Shown one piece after another: positions 51,635 to 63,186 of a stretch of 64,000 nt of DNA; position 1 is the stretch's first letter, and each line of letters opens with the position of its first letter. The notes under the pieces were generated by a model. That model did no database searches. It worked only from the letters and a program-made list of their open reading frames with translations, and was not told the origin of the DNA. This stretch comes from Raffaelea ambrosiae (lineage: Eukaryota > Ascomycota > Sordariomycetes > Ophiostomatales > Ophiostomataceae), in contig PCDI01000007.1 in the NCBI GenBank assembly GCA_002778195.1, positions 1,310,576 to 1,374,575 of the forward strand, written 5' to 3'. The position numbers and the translations under genes were made by a program.

Positions 51635-53366
51635 ATGCCTAGGTAGGTGCTCCTGCCAGTTCAAGGACGGGGTTCCATGTCTTCCCACTGCTAACTATAG
51701 CTTTTTTTTTTTGTAGAGAAATCATCACGCTCCAGGCTGGCCAGTGCGGCAACAGCAGTACGTCCCGAAGAAGAAAAAAAAAAGAAAAAAAGAGAGAGGG
51801 AGGAGAGATGTGTTCTAGAGACACCGTCAAAAACACACGAGCATGGAAGAGGGAACACGTTGCCGGACACTAACCACACACACACCCCCCTGCAGTCGGC
51901 AGCCAGTTCTGGCAGCAGCTCTGCCAAGAGCACGGCATCAGCCAGGACGGCAACCTCGAAGACTTTGCGACGGAAGGCGGCGACCGCAAGGATGTGTTCT
52001 ACTACCAGAGCGACGACACGCGCTACATCCCGCGGGCGATCCTGATCGACCTGGAGCCGCGCGTCATCAACGGCATCCAGACGGGGCCGTACAAGAACAT
52101 TTACAACCCGGAGAACTTTTACATTGGCAAGAACGGCATCGGCGCCGGCAACAACTGGGGCGACGGCTACCAGACGGGCGAGGCCGTCCACGAGGAGCTC
52201 ATGGAGATGATCGACCGCGAGGCCGACGGCAGCGACTCGCTCGAGGGCTTCATGCTGCTGCACTCGATTGCGGGCGGCACCGGCTCCGGGCTGGGCTCGT
52301 TTTTGCTGGAGCGCCTCAACGACCGCTTCCCCAAAAAGGTCATCCAGACGTACTCGGTCTTCCCCGACACCGGCAGCGCCGGCGACGTGGTCGTGCACCC
52401 GTACAACAGCATCCTGGCCATGCGCCGCCTGGTGCAGAACGCCGACTCGGTCGTCGTCCTCGACAACGGCGCGCTGGCGCACATTGCCGCCGACCGCCTG
52501 CACGTCCAGGAGCCCAGCTTCCAGCAGACCAACCAGCTCGTGTCCACCGTCATGTCCGCCAGCACCACCACCCTGCGCTACCCCAGCTACATGCACAACG
52601 ACCTCGTCAGCATCCTGGCCTCGCTGATCCCCACCCCGCGCTCCCACTTCCTCATGACCGCCTACACCCCCTTCACCGGCGACCAGGTCGAGCAGGCCAA
52701 GACCGTCCGCAAGACCACCGTGCTCGACGTCATGCGCCGCCTGCTGCAGCCCAAGAACCGCATGGTCTCCACCTACCCGGGCGCCTCCGGCAAGGGCGGC
52801 GCCACCCGCAAGAGCTGCTACATCTCCATCCTCAACGTCATCCAGGGCGAGGTCGACCCTACCGACGTCCACAAGAGCCTCCTGCGCATCCGCGAGCGCC
52901 GTCTCGCCACGTTCATCCCCTGGGGCCCGGCCAGCATCCAGGTTGCCCTCACCAAGCGCAGCCCCTACGTGCCCATGAGCCACCGCGTCAGCGGCCTCAT
53001 GCTGGCCAACCACACCAGCATAGCCACTGTAAGTGGTTTTTTTTTTTCTTTCTGTCCTCGCTTCGCTCGCTTTCTTTTTTGTCCTCGCTTCGCTTGCTTT
53101 CTTTTCTGTCCTCGCTTCGCTCGTTTTCTCTTCCGGCCCTCTCACTAATCCAACAGCTCTTCAAACGCATCGTCCGCCAGTACGACGGCATGCGGAAACG
53201 AAACGCCTTTATCGATACCTACAAAAAGACCGCTCCCTTCTCCGACAACCTCAACGAGTTCGATGAGGCCCGCGAAGTCGTCGCCGACCTGATTGCCGAG
53301 TACGAAGCCGCCGAAGAGGGTGACTACTTGAGCCCACCAACAGACAAGGCAGCGGCCGACGCATGA
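51635..53366 (+). CDS. TUBG: gamma-tubulin
   Basis: Four exons, 51635-51642, 51717-51757, 51896-53028 and 53157-53366, encode 463 residues. The start is MPREIITLQAGQCGNSIG, with only 8 nt in the first exon. The GTP-binding tubulin signature GGTGSGLGS is present, with gamma-specific features such as IPRAILIDLEPRVIN, IYNPENFYIG, NNWGDGYQTGE and the tail SDNLNEFDEAREVV. It nucleates microtubules at spindle pole bodies and septal sites within the gamma-tubulin complex. The length is close to the fungal norm. The last intron carries a 27-bp tandem repeat. A long minus-strand frame lies antisense and is a GC-bias shadow. Confidence 0.97.
53046..53134. repeat. 27-bp tandem repeat in the last gamma-tubulin intron
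   Basis: Three copies of a unit containing TGTCCTCGCTTCGCT, with the GTCCTCG cores at 53054, 53081 and 53108, exactly 27 bp apart. It makes up most of the 128-bp intron. The unit has no stop codon, so an unspliced transcript would read a 9-residue repeat. Confidence 0.85.
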
Positions 53367-54275
53367 AAAACGACAAAAACCCCATGAAAACGACAACAAA
53401 AAAAGCATCTGCATGAACGATATGACGTACTCTCCCCCCATTTTATCTATATCCTCAAGTCTCTGTTTCTCTCATTTCCTCCCATTCTATTCATCCCTTC
53501 CCTTTCTCTCCTCTTTCTTCTTCATCTCACATCTTTTACTGCCTCTACAATTTCTTTCGCATTGGCTGGGCTGGCACGGCGTGTCTTTAAAATGTAGCCA
53601 AGAAGCGACGGCTGGGAAACATTTGGGGACTTCCAAGCGTTCTTTTCTTTTGCTCTGTTCTTTCCCTTTGTCTCTCTTTCGTCTCTTTTTCTCTTTTCTT
53701 GGCTGGCAATGAACTACGAGTAGACGGGAGTTCTCTTTGATTGTAATTTTCAAGACAAGTGAAAAAAAAATATCAAAATGGGAACAAAATGAATGGGCTT
53801 CATATTAAAGATGCTACCGGAGTGCCTTATGGGAAAACTCGGTCGAATCCCCGGTATCCTCGGTAATACTATCCCCTCTCTAAACTACAGGATACTGCAT
53901 AAACTGAGTCTCGTCGCCAGACATCCATTCAAGACTCCTCCACTATCCCCTACCATGAATATCAGTCCCTGTCCTCAACGTTGTTCCCTGTGGCAGTGGC
54001 TCATACATTCAAACAGAGGTATGCAAATATCAGGGGAAATAGAAAAACATATGCAGGTACAAATGTTAAGCTGCTGGCATATAGCGCAGTGTCAAGGACC
54101 CGGTAGGCCTGGGGACTCGACACGAACAGCCACCATGAGGCAGCTAGCAAAAGCACAGAAATGCATGCAAAACGTCTCGAGCTCAGATCAACAAGATCTT
54201 TCTCTTTGTGCTCAAAAAACCCATTTCATCAGCTACTTTAGCAAACTGGGGGTCAAGGAGAGCAGTTCCCGATTC
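53367..54275. other. 3' flanks between convergent genes
   Basis: A 909-bp spacer between the gamma-tubulin gene and the 815-residue protein gene. The left half is T/C-rich. The right half is more balanced, but I recognise no gene or RNA in it. Confidence 0.5.
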
Positions 54276-56893
54276 TCAAGAGCGCTTGTGGGGGAAGTCG
54301 ATACCCGTGAAATGGTTCTCGTTTTCAGGGCGAATGCTGCTGCTACCAGCAGCCCACCGTGAACCGCTCAAGCCCTTCTTCGGAGCCGCAAGCGCAGGGG
54401 CAGGTGGAGCAGCAACGGCTTTGACGAGCGTTGTCTCTGTAGTAGATGACTGAGCAACATGGCTTGTGGGAACCTGGTTGTTCGAAATTGTGCTCAAACT
54501 TTCCGTCTGGATAGGCATTGTTCCGGTTGTTACGCTGTGATCGGTCTCTGCAACCTTGGTCACAGCCACAGCCGCAGAGGGCCGCACAGCCCCATCAACT
54601 GGACGGGACCGGCGACCGCTGTTGCCAACGGACGAAACACTGTCTCTCTTAACTCGAGTTGGACCAATCTGGTTAGCAATGCTCTTGCGGCGTGGAAGAA
54701 ACTCGAGCTGGTCGAGTTGAGGGGGGGGCGACGTCGCAGTCGAGCGAAGGCTCAGAATTTCACCGGACGAATACATGGGTCCATTCGACGGCGGCTTCAG
54801 CGGTCGAGCAGCGCTCGAACTCGCATTCCCCTTTGGTGTAAGCAGAGCAAGAAGAACTTCTTTAGCAGTGAGAGGCAGTGTCTTGTCATGCCCGTACATT
54901 CGGCCGATTTCACTGAGGCTGCTTGCAAAGACAGCCTTGGCAACGGCCTCTCGGTCGTCTTCTTCGACAGAGCCCATAATGCGCTTCATTTCCCTGAATA
55001 GGGGCAAAATATGGATCAGATAGCCCCTCAACATATCGCGTGTACCAGCATAGTCACTCTGGGCTGGGTTCTCTGGCCTGCTTGTGGCGTCGTCGGTCAC
55101 ATCTTGGCTTTCTTGGGGTGCTTCTTGGTGCGAGGTACCGGAAGCTGCAAGCTGCTCAGAGATTGGCACTATCTCCATAGACGTAGAGCTTGTCTCTGCA
55201 TTCTGTGACTGACTGTCCGTGCTAATCAGGGTATCCAGCGATCCCAGGTCCATTGCGTAGGCTGACGTGCGATCGGAATACTGGTGACGCTTTGGCGACG
55301 GAGCCTGGACCGGCTGCGACAAATCCAGAAGTTCTGTTGTCGTGTCATTATGAGCAGTCGAGGTCGCCGTCTCCTTGCTTATGCTCATCTCGGAATGATC
55401 CCGTGTTGGACGTTGCTCTCCAGCTGCCTCTTCTTTCTCTGGCTCGAATATGGGAATAGACTGCAGGTCTGGCTTTTCATCAGTATCACCTTCGACCTTG
55501 ATCTGAATATCTGCGGTCGGCTTTTCGGCTTGTGGTGTAGACTTTTTGCCGTCAACCTTTGTAGGCTGTGTCTCAAGTAGTGCATCGATGCTCGGGGGGA
55601 CAAGTGTAGAAGAGGCAGATGCATGCTCGAGGGAGATCTCAGCCTGGGACCCAGCAGCCGTGACTTTCTGGTCAGAAGATTTAGTTGCTTTGTGCACTTT
55701 CGCCTTCAGCGCGCGCAAGGCTTTCATGAAGTCAGAGATTTCTGCCTGGGACTTGAACAGAAGAGACGTCGTCGTCACAGAAACTCCATCTGCTTCTTTG
55801 AACATGAACCAGAGCCCGTCCGAGCTTGTCAGGTAGTCTTTCATGCTTGTGATGGTGTACTCAAGGTAGTGCTGTCCTTCAAGGAAGACGGAGAAGATGC
55901 CAGTGGCTTCTGCGTTTTTGTCAAGGAGGTACACGACACCAGGACCCTTCGCACGGAGGTCTGCAACCTGGATATCGGCTTTGTAGAAGTACTCCCTCGG
56001 TTCGTCCTCGCCAGTCATTTCCTGGTCGTTGTTCTTGATGTCTTGGGGTGGGGTTGGGGGCATGGGTGAGGCTGTATTTGGCACTGCGTTCGTGGCCGCA
56101 AAATTTTGTGTCGGTCGAAGAGGCTGCAAAGGACTAGCTGTGGGAGGAGTAGTATTTTCTGGCCTGGAAGGCATTGCATGTGCACGCGGTGCTGCAGGCG
56201 AAGCCCGTCCGGGTACAAAACGTACGACGGGGCCGTTTGGAACGACTCCCATGCTCGTCGTACCTGGGGAGCCCCCAAAGGGGCTGTGCTGTGACTGCTG
56301 TCTGCCATTAGGGGTAGCAGAGGGCGATCGCGGAAAAGCTCCAGGCATTCTGAATTCTCGCATTAGCTGGAAACTTGAGAGAACGCCATTCTGTCGTGGT
56401 AGCATACCTGGGCGTGTGGCTTCCTGCGGTCAGCGTAGGAGGAGGAGGAAAGAAGTCAGGCTTGAAAGCAGCATTCTGGCCAAACGCTGCAGAGTTGTTA
56501 TTCTGGGCGTGGAGTCTGCCTCCTCCGATTCTGGCAAGGCCCTTCACGGCCTCGGCATCGTCGTCATCAAATTCTCCTTCCTGGACAGCAGCTTTTGCAT
56601 GGATCAGAATATGTAAAGTCAAGGGAGTTTGGAAACTTGCATACTTTGCCACTTGCTTGCAAGCGCGTTCCTGGAAGCCGCTGGCATTCTCACGACGACC
56701 GGTTTATGAAAGATGGGACCCGGCCGCATAGAACGACCAGGGCGTCCGTTTTCGAGATCCAAATCATTGACGCGATCAGCGCCGAGGTCGCTCTGAGCTT
56801 GCTTAGATATGGACAAAGACAACCCGGATAATATCAAAGATTGGGGCATACCTTCATCGCCTCTATTATGGCGGCGCTCTCTGGTGTAGACAT
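54276..56893 (-). CDS. uncharacterised protein with central PH-like globular segment
   Basis: Four exons, 56852-56893, 56645-56792, 56408-56591 and 54276-56349, sum to 2448 nt, 815 residues, with frame kept. The N-terminus is MSTPESAAIIEAMK. A short conserved-looking block reads PIFHKPVVVRMPAASRN and EGEFDDDDAEAVKGLARIGG. One compact domain of about 100 residues follows a disordered linker: DIQVADLRAKGPGVVYLLD, GIFSVFLEGQHYLEY, LWFMFKEADGVSVTT, and a helix SDFMKALRALKAK. The strands and final helix suggest a PH- or EVH1-like fold, but I do not recognise the family. The C-terminal 500 residues are Ser/Thr/Pro-rich, with one helical segment RDMLRGYLIHILPLFREMKR. Exon 2 may start one acceptor upstream, adding three residues. 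Confidence 0.75.
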
Positions 56894-59438
56894 GTTGATG
56901 GTTCGTGACCTTTCTCAACTGTCGAAGCAAGGATCTATCAAGACAAGGTGAAGTTTTCTAAAATAGTCCAAAAATGTGACAGCCTGACAAAACTGTCTTG
57001 TTTGATAGTGGGCTGAAAAACGGTTGATCGGGAAGATGGAATAGAAGTTAGGAGAGATTGCTGTGGGTAATGCGAAGGTAACAGTTTTCTTCCCATGCAG
57101 TTTTCTTCGTGGGAAGAAAGAGGAAAACTTTTGCGTTTGGTTTTCAGAGAATCAAACAGAGGAGAAAAACAAATCATGCCTGCAAAGACGTGGCACAGAG
57201 TAATAGATCAGAAAGGGAAAGAGCGCGGGTGTTTGTTATTTCCATTTTAGGAAGGAACGCTCAGATGCACTGAAGAGACAAACAAGAAAACTCGGACGTC
57301 ACAGATCGGGCGGTGAATGATATCGAGAGCTATTTGACTTTTGGTGCTCCTGCCCAGACAAAAAAAAGCACAGCTTTCCACAAAAATTTTAATATTTTGC
57401 CGTCTTCCCACTGATAATGTTGTCCATCCTGCCTGTTTTCCTGCTTTTTGGTGGGAGTACCGCCACATCCGCCCCTCTTTCCATCACGAGGCACATTTGT
57501 GCGGCGATATATATGTTCTTACAAGAACCACCAATAAAGTGTAGAAATATTTGAGCAAAAAGTCGGGATTAACAGATGAAATAAATCCCAAGTTCTTGAA
57601 TGGTCATTCGAGAAGTAGTTGAAGAGAACAGCCAGGTTCGCTGTAGGTCATCCGGTGGCTGCTAACGGGCAAACCCATAGAGGCGCGAAATCAAACATCT
57701 ACTTTCTGCAAGGCAGCACGGATTTCTTTTATTATTATTTATTTACTGGTTCTTCTCTTCCCAGGGGTGATGGCTATGCTCACAACACAATGCGAGTCGG
57801 CTGTCCCCATATTAACTAAATGTCTGATATCTTTTCAAGACGGAACCTGTACGGCTTATGGAGGCCGATGAACACCAAAAAAAAAAAAAAAAACTACGGG
57901 TACGGAGGCATATCTTTGGAACCTATAGCAGACTGGGGTCCATCATGCAAGCCACTATCTGATGTTATTCGGCTGGCCCGTCCACTTCACATTATGACCA
58001 ATACACAGGACCTCCAGGTGCTGGTAAATAAAGTAGGAGGTACTCTTGGTTCTTACAGGGTACCATGCACATACCAATACATTGCATCAATACGCTCTCC
58101 TATGGATGGTACTCGAATTTCCGCTTCCTGGTATGAGTCACAGTCCGTAGAAGCATGCATCTTGATCGGGATACGACACGACCTTCCTGGTGCGCAGTCT
58201 TAATTGCTGGAAACGACGTTCGGCGCCATCGACGTCACCGTTGCCACGGAAGCAGCGACGTCGTCCAGGGCACGTGTTGACTTGGTCCAAGCTCCCTTCC
58301 TTGAGCTTCCAGGTTGGCCCCCACTATTTCCACCACTGCCGTGTTCCGCGACCACTTAAGAGCCCAAACGCGTTATTACGCCACCCATGGCTGCTATGAT
58401 AATGGAGCGTGTTAAGTTGGCCATTCTCCAGACATGCCTCGTGTGTGTTGTTGTCAAATAGACACCTTGAGCCTAGTGGTTAGTTGTACAGGCATGTTCC
58501 ACGCGCGGCCCCAGTCGTCGTCACTGTGGGCGACAGTCAGTCATAACAAAACACACTGTCTGAACATTCTCGTTTCTTGGGCTGCTGGGTCGCCCCGGCT
58601 GCACCCAGGATATACGCATATAAAAAGATAACCCAGGCTCGCTCTTTGTCGGACAGATATTTTCAATCATCCCTGTGCAAGGCCGCATGATCTGTTTTCG
58701 CTCCCTGTCTAACGGCTCCCAAACAATAAATCGTTCGTTTTTGCTTTGAACCGGCATTGAAAGTCATCTGAGCTGCACGTGACCGGAACCAACGCCACGG
58801 CAGAGCGACGAGAGCCAAAAAAAAGAGAAAGAGCCAGTTTGAGAAGGGAGGGGCTACCACTGGACTAAGGTCTAAGCGGGGCGGAACGTCTTTCTCATCA
58901 CTCACCTGCTCTCTTACTTTCTCTCTCTCGCCTTTCTTTGCTCGCAACCAACAGCATACCACTGCGACTCCAAATCAACCTTTCAGCGCACACCATCCTC
59001 TTCGTTGCCCATTCCCATTTGCTCTTAGTCGTCGTCTTTTCCCACTAGGCAAAAAGTACAACGACCTTGAGCATCCTTCTCCCTCCCCCCAGATTCTTTT
59101 CTTCTTTCTTCTCTTCTCCACACCGGCCATCCATTGTGCCTCATCCTCTGCTCGAACTTTTACCCAAGACAATACTCTGAGCGCAGACTCGGCGAGAAAC
59201 AACCTGTTCGGCTCGATCGACACAAGAAGGACGACAAGAAACGAGACTTCTGTGATTCGGTTTCCCCCGCATTTTCGGAACCGACCAACGGCGTCGCCCG
59301 ATTGCCCTTTCTTTCTCGCCCGTGCCATCCCTTGCTCTGACCGTGTTGACGAGCACAGGCAGGCGAACGATAAACGACCTGTCAAGAAGAGCCTACAAGG
59401 AAGAAACGAGTGAAACATCATCATCAATCGCCAGCACT
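56894..59438. other. long divergent intergenic region
   Basis: 2.5 kb between the 815-residue protein gene (-) and endosulfine (+). The left 1.7 kb has mixed composition with an A17 run near 57877-57893 and no supportable gene. From about 58900 the + strand is CT-rich and probably is the promoter and a long leader of the endosulfine gene. I looked for a tRNA around 58440 (an A-box-like string) and could not fold one. Confidence 0.55.
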
Positions 59439-60121
59439 ATGGCCTTGAATCCCCACCAGAAGAACAAGATCGACGTCAGCGTAAGTTCCCAAATTGTCAA
59501 CGGTCTTCCCGAGAACGAAGAGGCTAGAGAAGCCACGAACGAGAGGAACAAGAGCAGCAGGAGGAGCACACATAAGGGACAGAAAAAGAAGAAAAAAAAT
59601 GCTGACAAGAACTTCCGCCTTCCCCTCAGTCTCTCTCTCCCGAGGAGCAGCGCTTGTTCAGACTTTACGGCAAGCTGCCCAGCCGATCCGACCACTTTGC
59701 CAAGCACCTGAAGGAGCGCAAATACTTTGACAGCGGCGACTATGCCATGTCCAAGGCCGGCAAGGGCGACGGCGTCGACACTGGCTCTGTCGGCTCGCAA
59801 CACCCCGTCCCCGAGAAGATCCCCCACCTGTCGTCGCCACCGACGGGCGGCAATGGCGGTGCCAACGGCCACAACGGACAAGGCGCAGCAGGCGGCATTA
59901 CCCTGGGCATCCCAGGAGGACCGGCCAACCAGCTCCACCATCTTCAGCAGGCCGGCAGCCCCGTCAAGGAGAGCAGTTTCTTGCACAGAGAAACTAGCGC
60001 ATCCGACGTGGAGGAGGGCGGTGAAAAGCAGCAGCAGCAGCCTGGCGGTGGTCCTTCAGCAAGACAGGGATCCTCACCGGTCGGCCAGGGCCAGACCGAG
60101 GCGATTCCAATCCGGCGATGA
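59439..60121 (+). CDS. igo1: endosulfine (Igo/ENSA family)
   Basis: Exons 59439-59480 and 59630-60121 encode 177 residues. The first exon is MALNPHQKNKIDVS. The core carries SPEEQRLFRLYGKLPSRSDHF, KERKYFDSGDYAMSKAG with the FDSGDYA phosphosite, and VGSQHPVPEKIPH. When the Ser is phosphorylated by Greatwall/Rim15 kinase, endosulfines inhibit PP2A-B55 and so couple nutrient and TORC1 signals to mitotic entry and quiescence. The tail is Gly/Gln/Ser-rich and disordered, longer than in yeast. The 149-bp intron is GTAAGT...CTCAG. The 5' leader is probably long and pyrimidine-rich. Confidence 0.96.
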
Positions 60122-61138
60122 GACGAATCAGATGAGCAGTCTCCGCATGAGGATGCCGGCAACCTGACTCAACCCATCCCTTCCTTGCCTGATTTTCACA
60201 CTCGTTACCGGTCGATACCGCATGGCCAAAAGCCGGAATGTCTTTTCTTCTGTTGTTTGTTTCCGGCAGACGGGACACTGCCGCAGTGCTGAATTTCTTT
60301 TACCCCCTCTCTTTGCATATAATACCGCAACGATGTCCTTTTCCCCGGCTTTTCCTTGGTTTTACTTCTGTCCTGCTTTTCAGTTCGTCTGTATCTTTGC
60401 TTGATTATTATCTTTTTAACCTGTCATACTCTTAGCCATGCGTCATGAGAACTACATTTTTTTGGCCGCCGTTCCGCGAATTTGCGCCAGTTATCATTTT
60501 TGTCCCGTCTTGTAACTCTGCTCTTGATCTTATGCAATGAATTTGGTGGCGTTATGTGTGCGCTGGAGAATTGTGAAGGTGACACAAGGAGAACCGGAGC
60601 ACAAGAAGGAAGAGGACATGTGAGAATGAACACAAAAAGAAACGAGAAAAAAAAACGAGAAAAAAAGAATATGGAAATGGGAAAGACTGGGAACCGCTGT
60701 TTGCTCTTTTCTTTTCACAATCATGGTTTTTTTTTTTTTTTGCGATTGTGCCCATTCGTTTTCAAATGCCTCTCTGGTGCCTTTTCCCCCAGTCTGTCCC
60801 CTCGAGACAACTGCTGGCCTTTTTACTTCTCTGGTATATGTGTTATTTGATATGTATTTTCAAGGTAACCAACCCTCTTTTGGCGAAAGCACAAATTGAC
60901 CCGTTTCGTATCTATTGCATGCCGAACCTGTAAAAGTCCCATCCTGGTATCCATCTCCATGCCATCGGTGACACCGTTTTGAATCATAAAAACTTTTTAT
61001 TTTGCCCAGACATCCATGAAAAAATCATAACAACCTTCAGAGACGAAAACCTTCCCCACCGTGGTCCCTCGTGGTCTTTGTTGTTCGTTTCGTGTTCTTT
61101 TGCTGCTCTCCCCATTTCCTCCCCCCCCCCTTTCTTAT
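60122..61138. other. 3' flanks between convergent genes
   Basis: A 1-kb spacer, T-rich, with a T15 run near 60727-60741. No open frame with recognisable content. Confidence 0.5.
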
Positions 61139-62278
61139 CTACAGCTCCAGCGCCTCCTTGGCCATCTGCAGCGCTCCCTCAAACGTCCGGTGGCCGCCAA
61201 TGAACCCGGCGGCATGCACAAACACGGCGCCGGGCACTACGCTGGGCCCCAGGATCTTGTCCAGCTCCTCGTCCCGGTAGCCCCGCCACGCTTTCGGCAG
61301 CGGCTTCCGGCTCTCAAACGAGTCTTTCGACGCAGGCACACACTGCACCCGCCACCGGTCGTCCTTGTCTGGGTACAACACGTACAATACTTTGCTGGCG
61401 TTGTCGGCGTCTGCTGCAGCCGCCTCCTCTTCGGCGTACAAGTGGTCCTTCCAGGGACACGACTGGCCGCGGAAGACGACAATGCGCCCCTGTGCCGGGT
61501 CGTGCTCGTGGCGTGCTTGGAACGCCTCGTGCACCAGGCTCCGCGCCGGCAGCCAGGCGCCCACGTAGTAGTCGAGCACGCTGTCAAACTCTTCGCCGAT
61601 ACGGGCGCTGGCCTTTTCGAAGCGGGCGTCCTCGCCGGCCTGGCCCTCGGCCTCGGCCGCCGCATCGTTCCACTGGGCGTTGTAGCGGCCGACGACGGCG
61701 CCGAGGGTGAAGCCGCCGTCGGCGTAGCGCTTCTCGAGGCCGGCGGCGGCGATGCCGGCCGGGTCGTAGGCGTCGATGCCGTTGTCGTGGGCATCCAGGG
61801 CCTCGACGAAATTGGCGTAGAGCTTGTTGAAGAGGAGGTCGACATCGGAAGACTCGGTGGCGGCGGCCTGCTTCTTCTGCATGGCGCGCTCCACAATGCC
61901 ACGGCCGTAGTGCAGATACACCAGACCGGCCGAGGACAGCTTGGTGGGCCGGCCGGGGAAGGTGGTTTCGAAGCCGCGCTGGTGGTGGTCAAACCGACGG
62001 GCGGTGGCGTCGTACTGGCCGCCGACGTCGACGACAGTGTGGCTGCTGGCCAGGATTTCTGGGTTGCGGGTGCGGACGAGCTGGGCAGAGGCATACTCGG
62101 GCACATGGCGGCGCAGCATATGGACGGCCAGGGCTTCGTCGGCATGGAAGTGGCCGTTGTGCGTGGCCAGAGTAACAATGGGCGACGGGCCGTCCGTCTT
62201 GAGACGCTTCGCTGCCTGGTCGGCCATGGTTGTTGCTGGGAGACGACGTAGAAGACGTGACTGACGGAAGAGAAACAT
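61139..62278 (-). CDS. MYG1: MYG1 exonuclease family protein
   Basis: An intronless frame of 379 residues from the ATG at 62278. It carries the family blocks THNGHFHADEALAVHML, VDVGGQYDATARRFDHHQRG, GLVYLHYG, YDPAGIAAAGLE and FVHAAGFIGG. The DHH-like His/Asp sets bind metal. Animal MYG1 is a 3'-5' RNA exonuclease acting in nucleus and mitochondria. The first 17 residues (MFLFRQSRLLRRLPATT) have five Arg, no acids and alternate hydrophobics, a typical mitochondrial presequence. A second in-frame ATG at 62227 (MADQAAKRLKTDG) carries a basic KRLK cluster that could serve as a nuclear signal. Two products from one gene are therefore plausible. Confidence 0.93.
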   Translation of the reverse strand: MFLFRQSRLLRRLPATTMADQAAKRLKTDGPSPIVTLATHNGHFHADEALAVHMLRRHVPEYASAQLVRTRNPEILASSHTVVDVGGQYDATARRFDHHQRGFETTFPGRPTKLSSAGLVYLHYGRGIVERAMQKKQAAATESSDVDLLFNKLYANFVEALDAHDNGIDAYDPAGIAAAGLEKRYADGGFTLGAVVGRYNAQWNDAAAEAEGQAGEDARFEKASARIGEEFDSVLDYYVGAWLPARSLVHEAFQARHEHDPAQGRIVVFRGQSCPWKDHLYAEEEAAAADADNASKVLYVLYPDKDDRWRVQCVPASKDSFESRKPLPKAWRGYRDEELDKILGPSVVPGAVFVHAAGFIGGHRTFEGALQMAKEALEL

Positions 62279-63186
62279 TCACTACCCTTCGACTGTACAG
62301 CAGTGTATTTGTTTGTGAACGAGAACCGAACAGGTGTGCGGGAGGGAGTTGAACGAGGGAGGTGCCAAAAATTATTGTAAAATACTTTTTTTGTAACCAT
62401 GTAACTATATTCAACCCCCCCAAACAAGCCAATCGCTTATCGAGGATTACTTAGAGCCCGCCCCCAGACCTGAGCTCTGGTAGGCCTCTACTAGGCTCTG
62501 CTAGGCTGGCTGTGGCCTTGAAAACTTTCTTGTTCAGCGCTGTCAGTGTTTCGGCCAATAGAATCGCCGCACGCCAACCCACCCCGGACTGGGCAGGCAC
62601 GAGTCGAGCGCAGCTTCCTGGTCCTGCGGCTGCTGCGACGCTCGCCAGATTTGAAGGGCTGTGATGGGAATGGGGGAAGTTGTCTAGCTAGCGCGGCCAC
62701 CACCACACCCCAAAAAGCACTGTCGCCATGATTCCTTTCCGCGTTTTGCCCAATTTTTCGTGATTCTGTCTTTTATTTGGCCCTTTTCTCCCCCCCTTCT
62801 TCGTCGTCAGACTCGTCCATTCCCTCCCATCGGGATTCCCTCCTTTCTTCCAATCCCACCTCTTTCTTTTTCTTTTCGTCTTCACGCGCAGCTCTCTTTT
62901 TTTTGTTCTTGAATTTTTTTTGTTCCCTTTTGGCGCGTAAGCTACTGTATTACTACTTCCTATTACTTCGTCACTTTTTCACGATAATCCCGTTGCTCCT
63001 TTTATTGTCTCTCCCTTTTTTCGTCCGCATCGTCGTCACCATCCCTCACCCTTTTTTCTTACCGCACATTCTCTTGCTCCATCCCCCCCCATCTGTCGAC
63101 GACCACCGAATTGGCACACCAACGACGACAAACGAAGCGATAAAAAAAAAGGCCGACCGCCCCCCTCTTCGTAACTCACCAAAACA
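62279..63186. promoter_or_regulatory. divergent promoter region, MYG1 / Iec3-like
   Basis: 908 bp between start codons. CCAAT boxes lie at 62429-62433 and 62555-62559. From about 62760 the + strand is C/T-rich with long T runs up to the ATG at 63187, which looks like a leader region. Confidence 0.5.

Noticed and set aside
51691..53145. A 484-codon open frame antisense to gamma-tubulin
   Set aside because: Shadow of the tubulin codons and of the intron repeat; no independent motif.
53815..53880. CGGTCGAATCCCCGG looked like a tRNA T-arm
   Set aside because: The loop lacks the TTC of the T loop and no D-arm or anticodon arm lies upstream.
58430..58520. Possible tRNA: CCTAGTGGTTAGTTG resembles an A box
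   Set aside because: No B box GGTTCGANNCC at the right distance and no acceptor stem could be paired.
61061..62251. A 396-codon + strand frame over MYG1
   Set aside because: Antisense by-product; the minus strand holds the conserved MYG1 motifs.
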